22,241 nucleotides of DNA from the NCBI GenBank assembly GCA_039808325.1, contig JBDHSU010000065.1, forward strand, positions 1 to 22,241, read 5' to 3'. A program made the position numbers and the translations under genes. Below, one piece after another: positions 16,169-22,241 of this stretch; position 1 is the first letter of the stretch, and each line of letters begins with the position of its first letter. The notes beneath the pieces were generated by a model. The model did no database searches and was not told the DNA's origin. It was given only the letters and a program-made list of their open reading frames with translations. Source of the DNA: JAFKKS01 sp039808325. GTDB lineage: Bacteria; Pseudomonadota; Alphaproteobacteria; Rhizobiales; Xanthobacteraceae.

Positions 16169-16199
16169 CACTTCATTCTGGCACGGAGGGGACCGGGCA

Positions 16200-17759
16200 A
16201 TGAACAGTAAATCAAGGACATTGGGATACGCCGCCGCACTGGCGACGGCGATTAGTTGGTCGTGCGTGGCGCCGGCGTCAGCTCAACCGACCGGCCAATT
16301 GGTCATCGCACAGGGCACCGACGCCGTCACGATGGATCCCGGCAATACGACGCAGATGACGGCGATGCAGCCGTTCAACTTCGTCTACGAGAAGCTGCTC
16401 AACCGCGACAAAGACATGAAGCTCGTTCCCGAGCTCGCGGAAAGCTGGAAGTCCGTTGACGATCTCACCTGGGAGATCAAGCTGCGCAAGGGCGTGAAGT
16501 TTCACAATGGCGAGGACTTCAACGCCGACTCCGTGAAATTCACGCTCGATCGCCTCCGTGTCGCTGGCACGACGGCGGTGTCGGGCGGATTCACGACCAT
16601 CGACAGCGTCAATATCGTCGATCCCGCGACGGTACGGATCGTGACTAAGAAGCCCGACCCCCTCCTTCCGGCACGCCTTGCACAGTGGGGCGCGCAGATG
16701 TTGCCCGCCGGCTATTTCAAGGAAGTCGGCAAGGAAGGCCTCGCACGCAAAGCCGTGGGCACCGGGCCTTATCGTTTTGCCGAGTGGCGCAAAGACGACC
16801 GGCTGGTTTTCGAAGCCAACCCAAACTACTGGGGCGAGAAGCCGAAGTTTGCCCGCGTCATCTTCCGACCCATCCCGGACGAGTTCGCACGCGTATCGGC
16901 CTTGATGTCCGGTGATGTGGACCTGGTCGTCAACATTCCCGTCGACTTCGTCGACAAGGTGAAGACGAGCGGATCGACCTATCTGTCGCAGACTTACGCG
17001 AGCGCGACCGACGTGTTCCTCCTGGGGAACGACGAAGCACTGAAGAAGCGCGAGGTGCGGCTTGCGCTCAATCTCGCCATCGACCGCAAGAGCATGATCG
17101 ACACGCTCTTCCGCGGCTTCGCCCGGCCAATCGCGCAAGGCGCCGCGCCGACCGATTTCGGCTACAACCCGAACATCAAGGACTACCCTTACGATCCCGA
17201 GCAGGCGAAAAAACTGCTGGCCGAAGCCGGTTATGCAAAGGGCCTGAGCCTCACCGTACAAAGCAGCAACGGCTACATCCTCGGCGACACGCTGATCGTC
17301 GAGGCCGTGGTCGAAATGCTGAAAAAGGTCGGCGTCGACGCCCAGCCGCGTGTGCTCGAAATCGCGCGCCGCGCCGAAATGCTCGGCAAGAAGCAGGTTT
17401 CCGGCATGCTGCTCGCCAACCCGGGCAGCACGCTGTTCGATGCTGACGGCATCGTCTGGCGTCTGCTGCGGCCCGACGGGCTGGCCGGCGTCTACTGGCC
17501 GCGCGGCCAAGAAGGCACCGACCTCTTCAAGCTCATGGAAGAAGCGCGCTACACGATCGATGAGAACAAGCGGCGCGATCTCTACTACAAAGCGGCAGAG
17601 ATCCTGCACGATGATCCGCCATGGGTTTATCTGTGGCAGGAGTTCTTCCTTTACGGCGTGAGTTGCCGGGTCTCGTTCGAAGCGCGCGTCGACACGATGA
17701 TCCTGCCGGCCTCGATCTCCGTCGATGCGGCGAAGAAAGGCGGCGGCCAGTGCAAATAA
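16200..17759 (+). CDS. Peptide/nickel-type ABC transporter substrate-binding protein (SBP_bac_5)
   Basis: A 519-residue periplasmic binding protein of the DppA/OppA family. The N-terminal Sec signal peptide has a basic start, a hydrophobic core and an ASA/Q cleavage site after residue 28. Mature features include the early GTDAVTMDPGNTTQM strand-loop, YEKLLNRDKDMKLVPELAESW, WEIKLRKGVKFHNGEDF, GTGPYRFAEW, ANPNYWGEKP and LALNLAIDRKSMID, all standard for the family. ATG 16200 follows GGAGGGG (16185-16191) by 8 bases. It lies between the aminotransferase and the DppC-like permease in one operon. The family binds peptides, but also opines, glutathione and many modified amino acids, so a simple dipeptide is not assured. 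Confidence 0.92.
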   Translation: MNSKSRTLGYAAALATAISWSCVAPASAQPTGQLVIAQGTDAVTMDPGNTTQMTAMQPFNFVYEKLLNRDKDMKLVPELAESWKSVDDLTWEIKLRKGVKFHNGEDFNADSVKFTLDRLRVAGTTAVSGGFTTIDSVNIVDPATVRIVTKKPDPLLPARLAQWGAQMLPAGYFKEVGKEGLARKAVGTGPYRFAEWRKDDRLVFEANPNYWGEKPKFARVIFRPIPDEFARVSALMSGDVDLVVNIPVDFVDKVKTSGSTYLSQTYASATDVFLLGNDEALKKREVRLALNLAIDRKSMIDTLFRGFARPIAQGAAPTDFGYNPNIKDYPYDPEQAKKLLAEAGYAKGLSLTVQSSNGYILGDTLIVEAVVEMLKKVGVDAQPRVLEIARRAEMLGKKQVSGMLLANPGSTLFDADGIVWRLLRPDGLAGVYWPRGQEGTDLFKLMEEARYTIDENKRRDLYYKAAEILHDDPPWVYLWQEFFLYGVSCRVSFEARVDTMILPASISVDAAKKGGGQCK

Positions 17760-17780
17760 GAGCGACCGTCGAAATGTAGG

Positions 17781-18683
17781 ATGACCACGCGTGTCGTCCC
17801 TCTCAAACCATCCGCGCCGGACGTGACCAGCGAAAAGACAACGTTTCGCGTCCGGCGGCGGCATCTCAAGATCGTCCTTCCGATCGCGGTGCTTTGCGCG
17901 GTTGTCGCGGTGGCGGTCTTCGCTCCCGCGCTGGCGCCGTTTGATCCGACCGCCCAGCACCTGAGCCTGCGGCTTCGGCCGCCGAGCTGGATCAAGGGCG
18001 GCGACCCACGGTTCCTGCTGGGCACTGACCATCTCGGCCGCGACATCTTGAGTCGCCTTTACTACGGCGCGCGCGTTTCGCTCCCGATCGCGCTCGCCGC
18101 CACGACGACGGGCGCGCTCATCGGAATCACGCTCGGCCTGCTCTCCGGTTATTTCCGCGGCATCGTCGATAGCATCGTGACGAAGCTGATCGACATTCAG
18201 CTGTCTTTTCCCTTCATTCTGTTCGCGATCGCCGTCATCGCGATATCGGGCCCCAAGCTCTATATGCTCGTCCTCGTCCTTGCCGCCCGCAGTTGGACCA
18301 CCTTCGCTCGTGTGGTGCGTGGCGAAACCTTCGTGATTGGCGGCAACGACTATGTCGTGGCGGCGCGCGCGCTCGGTGCCTCGCAGCCGCGCGTTATCTT
18401 CCGCCATATCCTTCCGAACATCCTGCCGCTCGCGGTTGTGATCGGAACACTCGACATCGGCGCGCTGATCATCCTCGAATCGACGCTGAGCTTCCTTGGA
18501 CTTGGCGTTCAGCCCCCGACCGTGAGCTGGGGGCGGGAACTGAGCGAGGCGCGCCAATACATTCAGCTCGCCTGGTGGACCACGACCTTTCCCGGCCTCG
18601 CGCTGCTCGTCGTCGTTCTCTTCGTCAACCTGCTGGGTGACGGCTTGCGCGACATCCTCGATCCCCGGCTGAGGGCGCGATGA
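17781..18683 (+). CDS. Peptide-type ABC transporter permease, DppC-like
   Basis: A 300-residue inner-membrane permease. It has the cytoplasmic basic N-terminus (RVRRRHLK, 23-30), a first membrane segment at about 31-52, the DppC/OppC marker LLGTDHLGRDILSRL (79-93), then five more hydrophobic segments. The ATPase-docking EAA loop is at 193-212 (VAARALGASQPRVIFRHILP), followed by the family ESTLSFLGLGVQPP (233-246). It starts 21 bases after the binding-protein stop and its stop overlaps the start of the DppB-like gene by 4 bases (ATGA). The order C then B is the reverse of the usual dppABCDF order. Confidence 0.92.
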   Translation: MTTRVVPLKPSAPDVTSEKTTFRVRRRHLKIVLPIAVLCAVVAVAVFAPALAPFDPTAQHLSLRLRPPSWIKGGDPRFLLGTDHLGRDILSRLYYGARVSLPIALAATTTGALIGITLGLLSGYFRGIVDSIVTKLIDIQLSFPFILFAIAVIAISGPKLYMLVLVLAARSWTTFARVVRGETFVIGGNDYVVAARALGASQPRVIFRHILPNILPLAVVIGTLDIGALIILESTLSFLGLGVQPPTVSWGRELSEARQYIQLAWWTTTFPGLALLVVVLFVNLLGDGLRDILDPRLRAR

Positions 18684-19597
18684 CACGTTTGACGCAGCGC
18701 CTGTTCCATTTCGCCATCGTCATTCTCGGCGTGACCACGCTCGTGTTCATCGCGCTGCGGATGACCGGCGATCCGGCGCTGATGTTGCTACCGGGCGATC
18801 CGACGCCGGAAGACATCATGCTGGCGCGCCAGAAGCTTGGCGTGGATCAGCCGTGGATGACGCAGTACATCACGTTCATCGGCAACGCCTTTCGTGGCAA
18901 CTTCGGCGTTTCGTTCCAGCACGGTGTCGACGCGACCGGGCTCGTGTTCGAGCGCCTGCCTGCGACTGCAGCCCTTGCCGGCAGCGCGCTTCTGCTTGCC
19001 GCGGCCTTCGCCATTCCGCTTGGCATCCTCGCGGCGGTTTTTCGCGGCACCGTCATCGACCTCATCGTTATGGTCCTCGCGGTGATCGGGCAAGGCGTGC
19101 CGTTCTTCTGGCTCGGCTTGATGCTGATCCTCATCTTCGGCGTCGAGCTGCGATGGTTTCCCACGGGCGGCTACGGCGGCTGGCAGCATCTCATCCTGCC
19201 GAGCCTCACGCTGGCCGGCTACATCGCCGCGAGCACGGCGCGGCTTGCGCGCTCGAGCATGCTGGAGGTGCTCGGCCGCGATTACATGCGCACCGCACGC
19301 GCGAAGGGGCTGGCGCTGCATGTCGTCGTGCTCAAGCACGGACTGCGCAATGCGGCCATTCCGCTGATCACCTTCCTCGGGCTTCAGATGGGGCTACTGC
19401 TCGGGGGCACCGTGGTCGTGGAGGAGATTTTCGGCTGGCCCGGCGTCGGACGCCTGCTGCTGCAGGCGATCTCCTATCGCGACTATCCGGTCGTGCAAGC
19501 GGCGACCTTCATCCTGGCCATGATCTTCGTTCTCGTGAACATCCTGGTCGATCTCATCTACACCGTGCTCGATCCGCGAATTCGCGATCAGCGCTGA
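18680..19597 (+). CDS. Peptide-type ABC transporter permease, DppB-like
   Basis: A 305-residue inner-membrane permease that pairs with the DppC-like protein. It shows the DppB N-terminal membrane segment (about 8-27), the periplasmic LGVDQPWMTQYITFIGNA block (53-70) and GNFGVSF (73-79), and the EAA loop at 205-225 (TARAKGLALHVVVLKHGLRN). Near the end is the typical EEIFGWPGVGRLLLQAI segment. It overlaps the upstream gene by 4 bases, implying coupled translation. The ATPase for this importer is not in the operon but is supplied, by inference, by the fused ATPase encoded divergently at 12972-14984. Confidence 0.92.
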   Translation: MTRLTQRLFHFAIVILGVTTLVFIALRMTGDPALMLLPGDPTPEDIMLARQKLGVDQPWMTQYITFIGNAFRGNFGVSFQHGVDATGLVFERLPATAALAGSALLLAAAFAIPLGILAAVFRGTVIDLIVMVLAVIGQGVPFFWLGLMLILIFGVELRWFPTGGYGGWQHLILPSLTLAGYIAASTARLARSSMLEVLGRDYMRTARAKGLALHVVVLKHGLRNAAIPLITFLGLQMGLLLGGTVVVEEIFGWPGVGRLLLQAISYRDYPVVQAATFILAMIFVLVNILVDLIYTVLDPRIRDQR

Positions 19598-19627
19598 CTC
19601 TCTTATGAACATCGTAGGACGTTGAAC

Positions 19628-20860
19628 ATGGATTCCTGGGCAGGCTTTAAAAGCTACGTGACGCATCTCGAATGTAGCGCCACCGGCGAGCGCTACGCAG
19701 CGGGCCAACCGCACAATGTATCGAAGGCCGGGAAGCCTTTGCTCGTGCGCTACGACCTGCCGGCGATCGCGCGCGCGGTGACGCGCGACGACTTGTTGCG
19801 ACGAGACCCGGATTTCTGGCGCTATCGCGAACTCCTGCCCGTCCCGCGCGAGGCCGATGTCGTCAGCCTCGGCGAGCAGTTGACGCCGCTCGTCTCGCTC
19901 GATGAGACGAGCCGCCAGATGAGCGGCGGCGCGCTTTTCGTCAAGGACGAAGGCCGCCTCCCCACGGCATCGTTCAAGGCACGCGGCATGGCCGTCGCGG
20001 TGTCGATGGCCAAGTCGTTCGGCATCAAGCAGATGGCGCTGCCGACGGTCGGCAGCGGCGGCGCGTCGTTCGCCGCTTACTGCCAACGCGCCGGCATCGA
20101 CGCTTACGTCTTTTGCCCCGACGATTCACCGCCCGTGACGATGAGCGAGATCGCGTTTTACGGCGACAAGTTCTTCGCCGTGAAGGGCGCGCTCGAAGAC
20201 TGCAACCGCCTCGTCGCGGAAGGCTGCGAGCAGAGAGGCTGGTTCAACATCTCCACGTTGAAGGAGCCGTATCGCATCGAGGGCAAGAAGACGATGGGTC
20301 TGGAACTCGCCGAGCAACTCGGCTGGACATTGCCGGACGTCATCTTCTACCCGACCGGCGGCGGCACGGGATTCATCGGCATGTGGAAGGCGTTCGACGA
20401 GTTGGAGGCGATCGGCTGGATCGGCAGCAAGCGGCCACGCATGGTCGCGGTACAGACGACCGGATGCTGCCCGATCGTGAAAGCCGCGGAACAAGGCCAC
20501 AAGGAAGTACAGACGCCGTGGCCGGACGTGCGCACCAAGGTTTTCGGCGTGCGCGTCAAGAAGCCGCTCGGCGACTATCTCATCCTGCGCGTCGTCTATG
20601 AGAGCAAGGGCTTCGGAAGCGCGGTGAGCGACGAGGATGTCGACGAGACGCGCGCCGCGGTGGCGAAGGCCGACGGCGTCATGCTGTCGCCGGAAGGGGC
20701 TGCCTGCGTCGCGGCCTACCGGCAGGCGCTCAAGAATGGCAAGGTAACGAAGGATGAGCGCGCAGTCGTCTTCAACACGGCCATAGGATTACGCTCACCG
20801 ATGGGTACGGTGAAGAACCACATCGACCCGCAAAAAAGCGTCGACTACGCGACATTATGA
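19628..20860 (+). CDS. Threonine-synthase-like PLP enzyme (fold type II)
   Basis: A 410-residue PLP enzyme resembling threonine synthase, which makes Thr from O-phosphohomoserine; relatives do beta or gamma elimination and replacement. The Schiff-base lysine is Lys117 in DEGRLPTASFKARG, and the phosphate-binding GGGTG is at 244-248. The conserved SAGNAG-type loop, whose Asn contacts the PLP ring hydroxyl, is TVGSGG here (140-145), with Ser143 in place of Asn. The N-terminal Cys-rich patch of many threonine synthases is reduced to a single Cys16. ATG 19628 follows AGGA (19616-19619); a TTG at 19622 is also in frame. Its place as last gene of a peptide-type uptake operon, away from hom or thrB, argues for catabolism of an imported compound and against housekeeping Thr synthesis. 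Confidence 0.82.
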   Translation: MDSWAGFKSYVTHLECSATGERYAAGQPHNVSKAGKPLLVRYDLPAIARAVTRDDLLRRDPDFWRYRELLPVPREADVVSLGEQLTPLVSLDETSRQMSGGALFVKDEGRLPTASFKARGMAVAVSMAKSFGIKQMALPTVGSGGASFAAYCQRAGIDAYVFCPDDSPPVTMSEIAFYGDKFFAVKGALEDCNRLVAEGCEQRGWFNISTLKEPYRIEGKKTMGLELAEQLGWTLPDVIFYPTGGGTGFIGMWKAFDELEAIGWIGSKRPRMVAVQTTGCCPIVKAAEQGHKEVQTPWPDVRTKVFGVRVKKPLGDYLILRVVYESKGFGSAVSDEDVDETRAAVAKADGVMLSPEGAACVAAYRQALKNGKVTKDERAVVFNTAIGLRSPMGTVKNHIDPQKSVDYATL

Positions 20861-21374
20861 AGAGCGGAGCTGGGTAGCGAACAGTCGCGACGCCGTGCCG
20901 ACAGGGCGGACGCGAGGGGCAAAGCTCAAGGATGCCCGGAGCACGCATGAGGCCGCGTCAGTTCCGGGCGGTGCCACGTGACGGTGCGCTTGCCGTGCGG
21001 ATCTCGCATCCCGCCGATGACTTTCGCACCGCAGCTTCGCACCAATACCCCGGGCTCACGGTGCTGGAGAATGTCGAGTTCAGGCCTGAAGCCCAGGGCG
21101 TGCCGCGCGCGGAGCGCCGCAAGCAGGCGCCACCATTGACCTCATCGACCCGGATGGCTTCGCTCTGCTTGAACGCGCGGGTTGCGATCCCGCGACGCAG
21201 CATCTGCACCCCCACCCTATCAGCCAAGCCCGTCCGGGCCTCGGCGCCGAAAAAAGCCAGGAAAGCCGAAAAAGGTTTCAAGAGGCATGCGCCCCCTGAC
21301 TTGCCCCGCCTGTCATGGGTACGAAGGTCGTCGTCCCTCGCCGACGCGGTGCTTGCTCAGTACGAGCCCGCTTC
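20861..21374. other. Gene-poor region with a decayed ABC ATPase
   Basis: These 514 bases lie between the convergent threonine-synthase-like gene and the molybdenum hydroxylase gene. The only recognisable content is the ABC ATPase remnant listed separately. Other ORFs here are short, antisense to the remnant or without family motifs. No T-tailed hairpin terminator was found for either convergent gene. Confidence 0.5.
21031..21170 (+). pseudogene. Remnant of an ABC ATP-binding protein (nitrate/sulfonate/taurine type)
   Basis: One frame reads LTVLENVEFRPEAQGVPRAE followed by RRK, matching the region after the Q-loop of TauB/SsuB-like ATPases (LTVLENVELGLEARGVP.AERR). At about 21129 the similarity moves by one base to another frame reading ATIDLIDPDGF, matching the next family block (AIDLIGLDGFE). 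Walker A, the signature and Walker B are absent. This is a small, frameshifted fragment of a gene, not a functional protein. Confidence 0.6.
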
Positions 21375-22241
21375 TCAGAGCAACTTGTCGAGCGTGATCG
21401 GATAATTGCGCACCCTGCGGCCCGTCGCGTTGTGGATCGCGTTCGCCACCGCCGCGGCGACACCGCAGATACCGAGCTCGGCGACCCCCTTGGCCTTCAT
21501 CGGCGAGGAGATCGGATCGGTCTCGTCCAGGAAAATCACCTCCTGATGCGGGATATCGGCATGCACCGGCACCTCGTAGCTCGCGAGGTCATGGTTGACG
21601 AAGAAGCCAGTGCGCTTGTCGACGACCAACTCTTCGGTCAGGGCCGCACCCACGCCCATGGTCATTGCGCCGATCAATTGGCTGCGCGCCGTCTTCGGAT
21701 TCAGAATGCGGCCGCAAGCGCAGACCGCAAGCATGCGTCTTACCCGCGTCTCGCACGTCGCGACATCGACACCGACTTCGACGAAATGCGCGCCAAAGGT
21801 CGACTGTTGATACTTCTTGCTGAGATCGCCGTATTCGATGCCGTCCTCGGCGACGAGGCCATCGGCGCCGGCGGCCTCGGCAAGCGAGACGCTGCGATTG
21901 CCGGCACGGACCTGGCCATCGGCGAACACCGCTTCCGCGGAGTTGAAGCCGAGTTTCTGCGCCACAGCCTCGCGCAGCTTGACGCAAGCGGCGTAGACGC
22001 CGGCGGTCGAGTTGTTACCGCCCCATTGCCCGCCGGAGCCGCACGAGATCGGAAAACCCGAGTCGCCAAGGCGCGCCGTCACCTTCTCGATCGGCACACC
22101 CATCATCTCCGCCGCGGTCTGGGCGATGATGGTGTAGCTGCCGGTGCCGATGTCGGTCATGTCCGTCTCGACCGTCACCGCGCCCGTATGGTCGAGCCGC
22201 ACGCGGGCCGCCGACTTGGTCAGCAAATTGTTGCGGAAAGC
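21375..22241 (-). CDS. Molybdenum hydroxylase large subunit (xanthine dehydrogenase/aldehyde oxidase family), C-terminal part
   Basis: The last 288 residues of a molybdopterin-cofactor-binding subunit; the gene runs off the right edge, so its N-terminus is not seen. These enzymes hydroxylate aldehydes, purines or N-heterocycles using Mo, FeS and FAD subunits. Visible cofactor-binding blocks, numbered within the fragment, are TDIGTGSYTIIAQTAAEMMG (29-48), GSGGQWGGNNSTAG (68-81) and GRILNPKTARSQLIGAMTMG (177-196). The catalytic Glu is Glu255 in KAKGVAELGICG (249-260). The pattern is closest to the PaoC/YagR type of three-subunit periplasmic or cytoplasmic aldehyde oxidoreductases, though substrate cannot be decided from this half. 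It converges on the plus-strand operon across the gene-poor region. Confidence 0.9.
   Translation of the reverse strand, partial: AFRNNLLTKSAARVRLDHTGAVTVETDMTDIGTGSYTIIAQTAAEMMGVPIEKVTARLGDSGFPISCGSGGQWGGNNSTAGVYAACVKLREAVAQKLGFNSAEAVFADGQVRAGNRSVSLAEAAGADGLVAEDGIEYGDLSKKYQQSTFGAHFVEVGVDVATCETRVRRMLAVCACGRILNPKTARSQLIGAMTMGVGAALTEELVVDKRTGFFVNHDLASYEVPVHADIPHQEVIFLDETDPISSPMKAKGVAELGICGVAAAVANAIHNATGRRVRNYPITLDKLL

Noticed and set aside
15954..16199. N-terminal extension of the peptide-type binding protein
   Set aside because: It overlaps the aminotransferase gene in another frame; ATG 16200 with GGAGGGG starts a clean Sec signal peptide.
16278..18686. An 802-codon open frame on the minus strand opposite the binding protein and the DppC-like permease
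   Set aside because: It is antisense to two genes with strong family motifs, is rich in Arg/Asp/Glu/His as expected from the shadow of GC-rich codons, and shows no recognisable domain.
20958..21281. A 107-codon minus-strand ORF over the decayed ATPase region
   Set aside because: Antisense to the recognisable remnant, low-complexity, no motif or ribosome site.

Overview
The window looks like chromosomal DNA from a high-GC alphaproteobacterium of the Rhizobiales, most likely near Bradyrhizobium, Afipia or Rhodopseudomonas. The reasons are strong G/C third-position codon use, many solute-uptake genes with twin-arginine or Sec signals, and an intergenic element at 5881-5937 that I recognise from memory as a Bradyrhizobium-type dispersed repeat. 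No rRNA, tRNA, CRISPR array, phage gene or transposase was seen.

Layout. (1) 1-284: the 5' end of a LivK-type substrate-binding protein, minus strand. (2) 285-847: a gene-free region with promoters facing both ways. (3) 848-1627: a crotonase-family enzyme, plus strand. (4) 1628-7782, minus strand: XRE-cupin regulator, LysR regulator, hyuA, hyuB and a translationally coupled 69-codon ORF, all in one direction. (5) 7883-11889, plus strand: a complete polyamine/opine-type ABC importer (two permeases, twin-arginine binding protein, ATPase), divergent from the XRE-cupin gene across a 100-bp region that holds a 13-bp inverted repeat. (6) 11890-12971: a gene graveyard with a frameshifted hyuA relic and a permease C-terminal relic that meet at one junction near 12750. 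(7) 12972-14984, minus strand: a two-domain peptide-transporter ATPase. (8) 15236-20860, plus strand: a tight operon of class IV aminotransferase, peptide-type binding protein, DppC-like permease, DppB-like permease and a threonine-synthase-like PLP enzyme. (9) 20861-21374: a decayed ABC ATPase fragment. (10) 21375-22241, minus strand: the C-terminal part of a molybdenum hydroxylase large subunit.

How it may work. Blocks 4 and 5 read as one import-and-degrade module. The importer brings in a small nitrogenous solute, the HyuA/HyuB pair would perform ATP-dependent ring opening or carboxylation, and the XRE-cupin and LysR proteins would control both sides. Block 8 with the divergent ATPase of block 7 reads as a second module: uptake of a peptide-like or amino-acid-derived compound, then PLP-dependent transamination and beta/gamma elimination or replacement. 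Substrates cannot be told from sequence alone.

The most unusual points are the 89-residue C-terminal extension of HyuB with the overlapping small ORF after it, the relic of a second divergent hyuA/permease locus next to the intact one, the crotonase lacking both canonical catalytic glutamates, and the threonine-synthase-like enzyme whose conserved PLP-contacting Asn is a Ser.
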